Part shown: positions 1 to 7,440 of the stretch, in pieces
Numbering within the stretch: position 1 is the first letter of the stretch
Layout of the letters: each line of letters starts with the position of its first letter
Source: Coraliomargarita sp. CAG:312
GTDB taxonomy: Bacteria > Verrucomicrobiota > Verrucomicrobiia > Opitutales > Intestinicryptomonadaceae
Length of the DNA stretch: 12,212 bases
NCBI GenBank assembly: GCA_000438015.1
Contig: FR901638.1
Location: 79,722 to 91,933, forward strand
Reading direction: 5' to 3'
The notes under the pieces: model-generated
The model's input: only the letters and a program-made list of their open reading frames with translations
What the model was told of the DNA's origin: nothing
Databases searched by the model: none
Program-made: the position numbers and the translations under genes

Positions 1-768
1 CCTGTAGGGAAAACAGCCTCGCGCATAGACGCCGAATACTGGATGATGTACGGGGACAGCGACAAACTGTCCGACGCAATACACGTGGTCCAAAGTTTCG
101 GGCTCGAAGTCGAATATCTCGTTTTCTCAGCCCTCGCGTCGGCAATAGCCGTGACAAACGCAGAGCAAAAAAACAACGGAGTTCTTGTCGTCGACATAGG
201 CTGCGGGACGTCGGATTACGTCCTGTACAAACATGGAAGGCCCATGCAGGCTGGAGTTATTCCAATAGGCGGGGACCATATAACAAACGATCTTTCATAC
301 GGAATAAGGCTGTCCCGCGCAAACTCGGAAAGAATCAAACGCCATTGCGGCAAAGCCACGATAACAGAAGACGAAAAAAGCGAAAAATTCTGGAGCTTCG
401 GAGACAAGCAAATCGGCGACAAGAAAATTTCTATGGACGCCATAAACAAAGTCATCCGCGCGCGCCTGGAGGAATTGTTCCTATTGCTGAGGGACGAGCT
501 TAACGACTTTATGGGAAATGATTCCATAAAGGAAGTCGTTTTAACTGGAGGAACATCAAACCTAATTGGAATATGCGAACTAGCTTCCGCCGTTTTGGGA
601 ATTCCTTGCTCCCAGGGAAAATTCGACAGCTCCGTGCGCCCGAATTTGCGGCACCAAGAATTTGCCACCGCCCTTGGCCTGCTGGAATACGCAAGGGAAC
701 AGGAGGCAAATAAGCAGTCTTCCAATTCTTCCATCTTCGACACATTCGCAAAATTTTTCAAACGATGA
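1..768 (+). CDS. ftsA: Cell division protein FtsA, 3' part (5' end outside window)
   Basis: FtsA is an actin-like ATPase that tethers FtsZ filaments to the inner face of the cytoplasmic membrane and recruits later division proteins. The frame is open from base 1, so the N-terminal part lies upstream; 255 residues are visible of a usual 400-420. The ATG codons at 43 and 46 are internal, not starts. Visible hallmarks are the phosphate-2 motif VVDIGCGTSD (about bases 187-216), the following IPIGGDHITNDL stretch typical of FtsA, and the adenosine motif VVLTGGTSNLIG (about 535-570). The last residues, SIFDTFAKFFKR, form the short amphipathic helix that FtsA uses for membrane binding. The stop codon overlaps the ftsZ start in ATGA, so the two genes are probably translationally coupled. 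The third position of the usual GGGT turn is Cys here. The assignment is secure from motifs and context. Confidence 0.95.
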   Translation, partial: PVGKTASRIDAEYWMMYGDSDKLSDAIHVVQSFGLEVEYLVFSALASAIAVTNAEQKNNGVLVVDIGCGTSDYVLYKHGRPMQAGVIPIGGDHITNDLSYGIRLSRANSERIKRHCGKATITEDEKSEKFWSFGDKQIGDKKISMDAINKVIRARLEELFLLLRDELNDFMGNDSIKEVVLTGGTSNLIGICELASAVLGIPCSQGKFDSSVRPNLRHQEFATALGLLEYAREQEANKQSSNSSIFDTFAKFFKR

Positions 769-2198
769 GCCAGGAAATTCCGCAACAGAGAAAACTGAAA
801 ATCCGCATAGCAGGCGTCGGAAGCGCCGGCGTGGAAATGTTAAAGGAAATAAACGCATCGGGACGCTCAGACGCGACTCTAGTGGCAATCGATACCGACC
901 TCTCAACGCTAACACAGAGCGGAATAAAACATATTTTGCCGTGCGGGGGAGAAATTACAAACAATCTCGGATGCGGCGGAGACCCAAATGTCGCAAAAGA
1001 GGCGGCCGTCGCAAATTTACAATCGTTAAAGGCTGTCGTAAACAATGCCGATTTTATTGTAATACTTTCCGCTCTGGGTGGGGGAACTGGCAGCGTCATA
1101 GCCCCTATACTTTCAAAACTCGCTTTTGAAAGCGGAATAAAATTCATAGTAAACTTTTGCATTCTTCCGCTAGAAATGGAAGGAAGCGAACGCGTGTCCC
1201 TAGCCCAAAAAGCGTTTAAATATTTGCATAAGCGCAGCAATATAGCCGTATCCCTGCCAAACGACATTATTATGTCCAGCCGGAACAAAACGCTAAAAGA
1301 AGCGTTTGGCGAAGCAAACAAATGCGTCGCAAACGCTGTTTGCTCAATGTTGGACATGATCTCCGGAAACGGAATAATAAATACCGATTTCCCAACGCTG
1401 AAAAAAATCTTCCCGGAACACGGCGAGAACTCGTTTTTTGCATACGGCTGCGGCTTCGGAGAAAACGCTGCCGAAGACGCCGTAATAGACTTAAAGAAAT
1501 GCCCTCTGCTTTCCGGAAATTCTCCGGCAGCCAAAAACCTCCTCATAAACATAGTATGCGGCGAAAGCATGGAGATGAATAAGACTCGGCTGCTTTTAGA
1601 ATCCGTAAAAGACTGTTTTAAAGCCAGCGCTAAAACCGGATTCGGCATAAAAGTAAATCCGGACTACGACTCGAAAATCGAAATAACAGCCATAGGAACG
1701 TTGCAAAATCCGGGCGAAATTCTTTCAGTCTGCAAAAAAACATCAGAAATTCCAGCCTGTCCTAAAAACCCCGAACATATAGTTTCAAACGAAAAAAATA
1801 CCGATAACTCCGCTGAAAGCACCGTCGACTCTCCGCAATCAGGAATTAAATCCCCCCAAAGGCGCCTTTCCACAAGAATTCCCGAAGAATCGCCTTCTGA
1901 AAGCCAAGAACCCACTGCATCCGAGCCCCCTGAAACAATGCAAGCCCCACAACCTGCCCCCCGCCCTGTGACCGAAGACGAGGAGCCGCCTAAAAAACGC
2001 CGGGGATTTTTTGTGTTTGGAAAGAAAAAAGGCGATTTAAAGCAGGAACAGCCGGTGGCAACACAGAGTGAATTCAAATTCGTGGAAAAGTCCCAGCAAA
2101 GGGGTTTTTTTGAAGATACCCCCCCCAACATGCGAAACGGCGAAGATCTTGATGTTCCCACTTTTATGCGCCGAAATATAAAAATCAACGTCTCATAA
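765..2198 (+). CDS. ftsZ: Divergent cell division GTPase FtsZ
   Basis: Tubulin-like GTPase of the division ring, 477 residues and longer than the usual 380-400 because of its linker. The start overlaps the ftsA stop. The N-terminal GTPase domain shows GVGSAG (17-22), the tubulin signature GGGTGS (105-110), EGSER (139-143), LPND (164-167) and the T7 loop NTDF (206-209). A Pro/Glu/Ser-rich linker runs from about 325 to 445. The C-terminal peptide DLDVPTFMRR (461-470) closely matches the FtsZ tail that binds FtsA and ZipA-like partners. Several positions depart from canonical FtsZ (E. coli numbering in brackets): Glu24 (N24), Val111 for the last Gly of GGGTGTG, Lys186 (D187) and Thr211 (D212). 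These contact GTP or catalyse its hydrolysis, so activity may be low or altered. The position after ftsA and the intact tail argue that it is the working division FtsZ rather than a stray paralogue. A lineage-wide variant is also possible. Confidence 0.92.
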   Translation: MSQEIPQQRKLKIRIAGVGSAGVEMLKEINASGRSDATLVAIDTDLSTLTQSGIKHILPCGGEITNNLGCGGDPNVAKEAAVANLQSLKAVVNNADFIVILSALGGGTGSVIAPILSKLAFESGIKFIVNFCILPLEMEGSERVSLAQKAFKYLHKRSNIAVSLPNDIIMSSRNKTLKEAFGEANKCVANAVCSMLDMISGNGIINTDFPTLKKIFPEHGENSFFAYGCGFGENAAEDAVIDLKKCPLLSGNSPAAKNLLINIVCGESMEMNKTRLLLESVKDCFKASAKTGFGIKVNPDYDSKIEITAIGTLQNPGEILSVCKKTSEIPACPKNPEHIVSNEKNTDNSAESTVDSPQSGIKSPQRRLSTRIPEESPSESQEPTASEPPETMQAPQPAPRPVTEDEEPPKKRRGFFVFGKKKGDLKQEQPVATQSEFKFVEKSQQRGFFEDTPPNMRNGEDLDVPTFMRRNIKINVS

Positions 2199-2297
2199 AA
2201 GACATATTAACATCAATCCAACCGCAGGCAGCAAATACTTAATGTTTCGCATAGATAATTTACTCTCCCCAGACGCATAAAATTTACAGGTGTCTAA

Positions 2298-2316
2298 AGC
2301 CGGCAATATACCGGCT
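2298..2316. repeat. Small palindrome AGCCGG-7-CCGGCT
   Basis: A perfect 6-base-pair inverted repeat with a 7-base loop (CAATATA). It lies 100 bases past the ftsZ stop and 17 bases before a second palindrome of the same style. There is no T-run after it, so it is not a convincing intrinsic terminator by itself. It resembles the short GCCGG-type palindromes often scattered between genes, but no second copy of this exact sequence was seen in the window. Confidence 0.4.
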
Positions 2317-2333
2317 AAACGCAAATATAAAAT

Positions 2334-2354
2334 AGCCGATTCATCTCGGCTTTT
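2334..2354 (+). terminator. Probable intrinsic terminator after ftsZ
   Basis: A perfect 6-base-pair stem, AGCCGA / TCGGCT, with a 6-base loop (TTCATC), followed by TTTT and preceded by an A-rich stretch. The stem is short and the T-run is weak. It is the only hairpin with a T-tail downstream of ftsZ, 136 bases after the stop. The A-rich left flank would also allow it to act on the opposite strand. Confidence 0.4.
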
Positions 2355-2799
2355 ACTTGTCGAACGCAATTTCCTGCGCAAAGAGCAGCAATGCAATTAC
2401 ACATCCCCAATCGGTCATCCAATAGGATATCCCATGCCAGATTCTGCGAAAAAAGAACCATGCGCAGATTTTAACAGCTTAACAAAAGCCCAGAATAACC
2501 GATATGTTGGAATGCGCGCATAAAGTTAAAAGGCTCAAGTTGTTTGTCCGGTGGAAGCGTTTAAAATTAGGAGCAAACCGGTATCTCAACAGAATTAGAC
2601 CCTGTTTTAACGGTACAACCCAATGCTCATGGATGTTTGTGCGAACAAATCAAAAGTCTCGCGAATTCCATTAACTTTCGACGCCCATATATCTATGGAA
2701 GCGGAAAAATGCGGTTTCGCAAAATAAGGCATTAAAGCGCACCCCCAAGCCCGCCAAGTAGAAGGCACCTTACGCACGCAAAAAAATAATAAGCAAAAA

Positions 2800-2828
2800 T
2801 TGGCATAATTATTTCAATTTTATTTTAT
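2800..2828 (+). promoter_or_regulatory. Candidate sigma-70-type promoter for mdh
   Basis: TTGGCA (2800-2805, 5 of 6 matches to the -35 consensus) and TTTTAT (2823-2828, 4 of 6 matches to the -10) are separated by 17 bases in an AT-rich stretch. The predicted transcription start would be near 2835, giving a leader of about 18 bases before the mdh ATG. This is pattern matching only; AT-rich DNA produces such matches by chance. Confidence 0.3.
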
Positions 2829-2852
2829 TCACACCGCTAGAGCTCCGACAAA

Positions 2853-3839
2853 ATGAAGCCCCCAATAAAAGTCACCGTGACCGGATCTACAGGACAGATA
2901 GGATACTCACTGCTGTTTAAAATTGCCAACGGAGAAATGTTCGGCAAAGACCAGCCAATAGATCTAATGATGCTTGGAGTCTATCCAGGCGCCGGAGCGG
3001 CACGCGTGGGACTGGCTATGGAGCTAGAAGACTGCGCTTATTCCCAACTCAATTCCCTCGCATCAACTACCGATTTGGACGAGGGGTTTGGTGATGCAAA
3101 TTGGATAATTATGTTGGGATCATCTCCTAGAAAAAAAGGAATGGAACGAATAGATTTATTAAGGCAAAACGGGAGAATGTTTGCAAGCCAAGGCAGAAGC
3201 ATAGACAAAAATGCAGCCCAAGATGCAAAAATATTGGTAGTCGGCAATCCTTGCAACACAAACGCCCTCATTGCAATGTCAAACGCAGCAAGAATTCCGC
3301 GCGAAAGATGGTTCGCGTTGACACGCCTGGATGAGAATCGCGCAAAAGCCCAACTGGCAAAAAAAGCGGGAGTCAAGGCGGGCGACGTAAAGAATATGTG
3401 CGTTTGGGGCAATCATTCAAACACGCAATTCCCCGATTTTACAAACGCCACAATTTGCGGCAAACCAGTTTCAGAATTTATAAGAGATGAAAATTGGCTC
3501 GAAAACGACTTTATAAAAATTGTCCGCAACCGCGGAAGCGCAATCATAGAAGAGCGCGGAGCCTCAAGTGCCGCAAGCGCTGCAAGCGCGGTCGTAGACA
3601 CAGTCCATTCGATAATTTTTCCAACCCCCAAAGGAGACTGGCACAGCGTAGGAGTTTGCTCCGACGGAAGCTACGGTATAGAAGAGGGTCTGATATGTTC
3701 CATGCCCATAATAAGCGACGGGAAAAATTGGAGCATAGACAAATCGCTAAAGATAAATAATTTTGCGCGCAGCCAAATAGACGCCTCGGTGGAGGAACTA
3801 AGAAATGAACGCGACATGTTTAATTCACTAGTATTTTAA
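2853..3839 (+). CDS. mdh: Malate dehydrogenase
   Basis: Cytoplasmic enzyme interconverting malate and oxaloacetate with a nicotinamide coenzyme. The protein has 328 residues, the normal size for the Thermus/cytosolic/chloroplast type. The Rossmann glycine motif is GSTGQIG (11-17). The substrate arginines are Arg93 and Arg99 in PRKKGMER; GNPCNTN (131-137), Asp160/Arg163 in RLDENR and catalytic His188 in WGNHS are all present, as are the late SSAAS (238-242) and DGSYGI (271-276) motifs. At the end of the second beta strand, where NAD-specific relatives carry an acidic residue, this protein has Gly42 followed by a one-residue-longer loop. That is closer to NADP-dependent chloroplast enzymes, so NADP use is possible but unproven. 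The gene stands alone between long gaps, with a promoter-like sequence before it. No Shine-Dalgarno sequence is evident. The ATG was chosen because the family begins a few residues before the first strand. Confidence 0.95.
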   Translation: MKPPIKVTVTGSTGQIGYSLLFKIANGEMFGKDQPIDLMMLGVYPGAGAARVGLAMELEDCAYSQLNSLASTTDLDEGFGDANWIIMLGSSPRKKGMERIDLLRQNGRMFASQGRSIDKNAAQDAKILVVGNPCNTNALIAMSNAARIPRERWFALTRLDENRAKAQLAKKAGVKAGDVKNMCVWGNHSNTQFPDFTNATICGKPVSEFIRDENWLENDFIKIVRNRGSAIIEERGASSAASAASAVVDTVHSIIFPTPKGDWHSVGVCSDGSYGIEEGLICSMPIISDGKNWSIDKSLKINNFARSQIDASVEELRNERDMFNSLVF

Positions 3840-3907
3840 CATCTTTCACACGGGTTGTTAAAACGCCTGGATAATAAATCAAAGCCTTGGAAAATTACCC
3901 CAAATAC

Positions 3908-3925
3908 AAAAAAATCAGGTTTTTT
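3908..3925. terminator. A-run/T-run hairpin, possible bidirectional terminator
   Basis: Seven A, the pentamer TCAGG and six T form an A/T-only hairpin about 70 bases after the mdh stop, in the convergent gap between mdh and the minus-strand permease gene. The symmetry gives a T-run on either strand. The stem has no G-C pairs, so termination strength is doubtful. Confidence 0.3.
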
Positions 3926-3937
3926 ATGCGAGCAAAA

Positions 3938-3958
3938 TTAAGCCGGGCATCCCGTTAA
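3938..3958 (-). terminator. Possible terminator of the minus-strand operon
   Basis: CGGG (3944-3947), a CAT loop and CCCG (3951-3954) form a short G-C stem, extended on both sides by TTAA (3938-3941 and 3955-3958) across a 2-base bulge. Read on the minus strand, the hairpin is followed by an AT-rich tail ending in TTTT. It lies about 60 bases past the stop of the permease gene, which suits termination of that operon. The G-C core is only four pairs. Confidence 0.35.
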
Positions 3959-4019
3959 AATTAAAAACATTTACAAAAAATCCTAATTAAAAGATTCGCG
4001 CGCATTATACCTCCTAATT

Positions 4020-5312
4020 TTATGCGGCATCTTTTCTACTCCCGACTACTCTAACAGCAAGAGCCGTGACAGCAAAAGAAACAAGAGTTGCAAACATAAT
4101 CCATATAAAGAATCCGGAATATCCAATTAACGACTGTATTTTACCGCTGAACATTCCGGGAATTATTATGCCTAACGCCATTAATGAAGTGCAGATAGCA
4201 TAGTTCGAAGTTTTATTCCTGCCTTTCGATACAAAAATCAAAAACACCATGTATCCTGCAAAGCCAAAACCGTATCCGAACTGTTCCACGGCTATAAGCA
4301 AAGTTATTAAAATGTTTGAATCCGGAATGCATGTTGCCATATAGACATATATTATATTCGGCAAATTAATTGCGGCAGCCATAGGCCATAGAGACTTTTC
4401 CAGACCTCTTCCGGAAATAAAAATACCTCCTAAAATTCCTCCGCATAAGAGAACCGCAGGCGCAACAGTCCCATATATCAAACCTATTTCCTCCAAAGAC
4501 AATGAAAGCCCTCCTTGAACTTGCGGATCGAGCATAAACGGCTGAACTACCCTTATTAACTGCGCCTCCGCAAACCTGTAAAATAAAATAAACGCCAATA
4601 TCGGCAAAATATCGCGCCTTACAAAAAAATCCCTAAACGCCGATTTTATATTGCCTAAAATTTCGGAAATATCCGCTCCGGTACGCGCTATATCCTCGTA
4701 CGGCTTAGGAAGGGTGAATTTAAAAAGAGGCAAACAAATAGACAATATAGCCGCGCATAAAAGAAAAGAAACCGCCCATCCGCCAGCAACACCGGCACTG
4801 AAAACATTTTGCGACCAACCGGCAACAACAACCATAGCGCCTTGCCCGAAAAGCACCGCAGCCCTGTAAAACGCGTTTCTAATGCCCACAAAAAAAGACT
4901 GCCCGCGCTCGTCCAATGCAAGCATGTAAAACCCGTCTGCGGATATGTCGTATGTGGCTGAAGCAAAGCCCAAAATCCAAAAAACGACGGCACTTGCAAT
5001 AGCCCACACGCTAATAAACTGAACTGCCGCAAGCGAGAAAAACGAAAATAGGAATACAGCCAAGCACCATAAGATCCATCTTCGTTTTGTTGAAATGGAA
5101 TCGACTAAAGGCCCCCAAAAACCTTTCAACATCCACGGAAGATATAGGAGGCTTGTCAACATGGCAACCTCGGCATTCCCCATTCCCATGGATTTATAAT
5201 ATGTGACGGACAAACTGCCTACTATCGCATTGGGAAGCCCCTCTATAAAATAGAGTTGCGGAAGCCATCCCCATGCGGATTTTATTCTGTTTTGACCGCC
5301 CTCCATCTGCAT
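4020..5312 (-). CDS. AmpG-like MFS permease
   Basis: Integral membrane transporter of the major facilitator superfamily, 430 residues, with about 12 hydrophobic segments and a hydrophilic central loop near 200-230. The region LPWMLKGFWGPLVD (58-71) followed by KRR, the YDISADG segment (121-127) and EQFGYGFGFAGY (343-354) match the pattern of the AmpG (muropeptide) and acetyl-CoA-transporter-like branch rather than sugar or drug MFS groups. AmpG imports anhydromuropeptides for cell-wall recycling; whether this homologue does so cannot be told from sequence. It begins 5 bases after the stop of the upstream glycan dehydratase gene, so it is probably co-transcribed with it. A second ATG two codons in (5306) is an equally possible start; neither has a Shine-Dalgarno sequence. 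The family assignment is good, the substrate unknown. Confidence 0.85.
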   Translation of the reverse strand: MQMEGGQNRIKSAWGWLPQLYFIEGLPNAIVGSLSVTYYKSMGMGNAEVAMLTSLLYLPWMLKGFWGPLVDSISTKRRWILWCLAVFLFSFFSLAAVQFISVWAIASAVVFWILGFASATYDISADGFYMLALDERGQSFFVGIRNAFYRAAVLFGQGAMVVVAGWSQNVFSAGVAGGWAVSFLLCAAILSICLPLFKFTLPKPYEDIARTGADISEILGNIKSAFRDFFVRRDILPILAFILFYRFAEAQLIRVVQPFMLDPQVQGGLSLSLEEIGLIYGTVAPAVLLCGGILGGIFISGRGLEKSLWPMAAAINLPNIIYVYMATCIPDSNILITLLIAVEQFGYGFGFAGYMVFLIFVSKGRNKTSNYAICTSLMALGIIIPGMFSGKIQSLIGYSGFFIWIMFATLVSFAVTALAVRVVGSRKDAA

Positions 5313-5317
5313 CGATT

Positions 5318-7228
5318 CTAATCGTAAAACTGCGCCTTATATTCGGGAACGACGGTAAATATAAAACGTTTAAGCTCGTTTACGCTCTTTGTGTCGACGT
5401 TCTTTTTGATGTCGGAAATTATCTTCTCAACCTCGCCGTAGCTTGGCATTTCAGAAACAAAACCGTATATGCGCGGATTCGGCGTGTCAACCAAGGATTC
5501 GTTTTTGTGCTGTATCTCCTCGTACAACTTTTCTCCGGGACGCAGCCCGATTATTTTTATTTGTATGTCGACATCTGGCTCAAGCCCGCTCAACCTAATA
5601 AGCTGCCTTGCCAAGTCGATAACCTTAACCGGCTCTCCCATATTCAAAACGAAAATCTCTCCGCCGTAAGCTTGCGCTGCGCATTGGAGAACTAATCCCA
5701 CGGCTTCGGGAATAGTCATGAAATAACGCGTGACTTCCGGGTGTGTCACAGTCACCGGGCCGCCGTGGGAAATTTGCTTTTTAAATGTGGGTATTACGCT
5801 TCCGGAAGACCCCAAAACATTTCCGAACCTAACAGCCACAAAAATCGTTTTATTTCCGGGGCGCGACTGCATTGCTTGAATTGCCTTTTCTGCCAAGCGT
5901 TTTGACGCGCCCATAACATTAGTCGGATTTACTGCCTTGTCGGTGGAAATCAGGAGAAACTTTTCAACATTATTTCTGCTCGCAACTCCGGCCAAAATCC
6001 ATGTGCCAAGAGTATTGTTTTTCAATGCCTCGCCCGGCTGCGACTCCATCATCGGAACATGTTTGTGCGCTGCCGCGTGAAATATAATATTGGGACGGTA
6101 CTTTGAGATAACAGCCTCCATTCGAGCTTCGTCCGCAACATTTCCGACAAGCGGTTTTATCTTTGCGCCAAATTCATAGTCCAGAATTTCCTGCTCAACC
6201 TGGAATAGCTGAACCTCGCAGTGGTCCACCATTATCAATAGCTCCGGAGATTTCGACGCTATTTGCCTGCAAAGCTCGCGGCCTATGCTTCCACCCGCCC
6301 CGGTGACCATTACAATCTTGCCTTGTATCATTTTGTCTATGGCAAGATCGTCCAATTTTACGGGTTCGCGCCCCAAAACGTCTTCTATGTCGACGTCGCG
6401 CAACAAAGAGGCCTTTACCCTTCCCGACGCCAAATCGTGGTACGAAGGAACAATGCTAGTTTCTATACCGATTTTATGTAGAGCTGAAATTATCTTGGAT
6501 ATGCGCTGGCCGGAAAATCTAACAGAAGCGATTATGGCCCTGTCGATTTTAAACCCGCTTACAAAATTAGACATGTTGCCTTCAAGGGGAGCTACTTCAA
6601 TGCCCATAATTTGCTTTCCCCACTTTTGCGGATCGTCGTCTAGAAACAGAACAGGCAATATGCCTAAATTCTTGCGCGCAATCAAATCCGCGGCAAGCGA
6701 CGTTCCAATGTCCCCAGCTCCGATTATCATGACCCGCTTGGGCGAATGCGTTGCGCCTTTTTCGACCATAGAACGCTCTCTGTACATCCGCATTACAATT
6801 CTAGCGGAACCAAAAATGACCATTGACAGCAGCATATCCGAAAGAATAACGCCGCGCGGAATAATGGGAACTCCTGCATTGAAAAATAAAAAATAGTTTA
6901 GAGCCAGCAATGTGACCGCCGAAAACATCATAACCCAAAATATTTTTATGACGTCCGGAATATGGAAGAAAGTCATCAACCCCTTAAACTGGCCGAATAT
7001 GAGAAGGTAAAAATATTTTACGGCCAGAACCACAAATAAGAATCCGATAGGATTGTATTCTCCCAAAATTTTAAAATTGAAATCGAATCTCAATAGATAA
7101 GCCGAAAAGAACGAAGCCACTATCATAATGCCGTACATTATGAATATTACCAGCGTTCTTATCGAAAAATCCGGCAACATCTGCGCCTTTAAAAGCGCCT
7201 TTATTGATGAAACTATTTTAGAACGCAT
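5318..7228 (-). CDS. Membrane-bound nucleotide-sugar 4,6-dehydratase (WbpM/PglF/CapD type)
   Basis: Polytopic enzyme that makes 4-keto-6-deoxy sugar nucleotides, usually from UDP-GlcNAc, for surface glycans or glycoprotein sugars. From the chosen start it has 636 residues, the usual size. Four membrane segments lie near 24-46, 62-79, 94-116 and 127-146. A first Rossmann-like domain has GAGDIG (170-175) and the catalytic SDR domain has GAGGSIG (310-316). STDKAVNPTNVMGASK gives Asp430, Lys431, Met439 and Lys443; methionine in place of the SDR tyrosine is normal in this subfamily. RPGEKLYEE (563-571) is a late family motif. The frame extends upstream to an ATG at 7261, but that would overlap the lipoprotein gene by 26 bases; the ATG at 7228 lies 7 bases after that gene's stop and was preferred. 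The longer form (647 residues) remains possible. The permease gene follows after 5 bases. The sugar product is not determinable. Confidence 0.93.
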   Translation of the reverse strand: MRSKIVSSIKALLKAQMLPDFSIRTLVIFIMYGIMIVASFFSAYLLRFDFNFKILGEYNPIGFLFVVLAVKYFYLLIFGQFKGLMTFFHIPDVIKIFWVMMFSAVTLLALNYFLFFNAGVPIIPRGVILSDMLLSMVIFGSARIVMRMYRERSMVEKGATHSPKRVMIIGAGDIGTSLAADLIARKNLGILPVLFLDDDPQKWGKQIMGIEVAPLEGNMSNFVSGFKIDRAIIASVRFSGQRISKIISALHKIGIETSIVPSYHDLASGRVKASLLRDVDIEDVLGREPVKLDDLAIDKMIQGKIVMVTGAGGSIGRELCRQIASKSPELLIMVDHCEVQLFQVEQEILDYEFGAKIKPLVGNVADEARMEAVISKYRPNIIFHAAAHKHVPMMESQPGEALKNNTLGTWILAGVASRNNVEKFLLISTDKAVNPTNVMGASKRLAEKAIQAMQSRPGNKTIFVAVRFGNVLGSSGSVIPTFKKQISHGGPVTVTHPEVTRYFMTIPEAVGLVLQCAAQAYGGEIFVLNMGEPVKVIDLARQLIRLSGLEPDVDIQIKIIGLRPGEKLYEEIQHKNESLVDTPNPRIYGFVSEMPSYGEVEKIISDIKKNVDTKSVNELKRFIFTVVPEYKAQFYD

Positions 7229-7235
7229 AATCCGC

Positions 7236-7415
7236 TTACCAATCGGCTTTCCAGGTTTCATTGCCGGTGCCAGAGCCGTTCATATGCTTTCCCAAATCGT
7301 CCTCGTCGCCAAAATATGCCGGATCGTTCCATTTCGGGAATATGTCGCTCATGCTGCAGCCAGACAATGCCACAGCTAGAAATATTGCAAAAAGGCTTAA
7401 AAGTTTTCTTATCAT
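7236..7415 (-). CDS. Small predicted lipoprotein, 59 residues
   Basis: Translation from the ATG at 7415 gives a textbook lipoprotein signal: M-I-R-K, a hydrophobic core (LLSLFAIFLAVA) and the lipobox LSGC with Cys20 as the predicted lipidated residue. The mature part is only 40 residues, hydrophilic, with an acidic GDEDD patch (36-40) and three Trp residues (29, 55, 59). I recognise no family. It is likely anchored to the inner or outer membrane. The gene lies between the ABC-F gene and the dehydratase gene on the same strand, stops 7 bases before the preferred dehydratase start, and has its own promoter-like sequence upstream. The well-formed signal peptide and the neat fit between neighbours argue that it is real. 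Function unknown. Confidence 0.75.
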   Translation of the reverse strand: MIRKLLSLFAIFLAVALSGCSMSDIFPKWNDPAYFGDEDDLGKHMNGSGTGNETWKADW

Positions 7416-7440
7416 ATTGAGGTTAAAAATTATTTTATTA

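Larger units (their letters stand above)
2199..2852. other. Intergenic gap without a credible gene
   Basis: These 654 bases separate ftsZ from mdh. Short open frames exist on both strands (for example 2290-2523 plus and 2193-2396 minus), but they have no recognisable domain, no ribosome binding site and an uneven composition, so I do not call them. The gap holds two small perfect palindromes (2298-2316 and 2334-2351) near its left end and a promoter-like pair just before mdh. I saw no tRNA-like TPsiC arm, tmRNA tail or known riboswitch core. A decayed gene or an unrecognised RNA cannot be excluded by eye. Confidence 0.5.

Noticed and set aside
758..1648. 296-codon open frame on the minus strand opposite ftsZ
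   Set aside because: It is the antisense of a clearly conserved ftsZ; its length reflects codon composition, and the protein has no recognisable domain.
2193..2396. 67-codon minus-strand frame ending in a hydrophobic stretch that resembles a signal peptide
   Set aside because: The hydrophobic part is at the C-terminus and ends at the ftsZ stop; there is no mature domain and it crosses the terminator-like hairpin.
2290..2523. 77-codon open frame on the plus strand between ftsZ and mdh
   Set aside because: It runs through both palindromes, has no ribosome binding site or recognisable motif, and its composition does not look like the neighbouring genes.
2541..2600. Resemblance of TGTCCGGTGGAAGCG to the conserved tip of SRP RNA
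   Set aside because: The flanking bases do not form the expected long helix, and the characteristic GGAAGGAAGCAG core is not matched.
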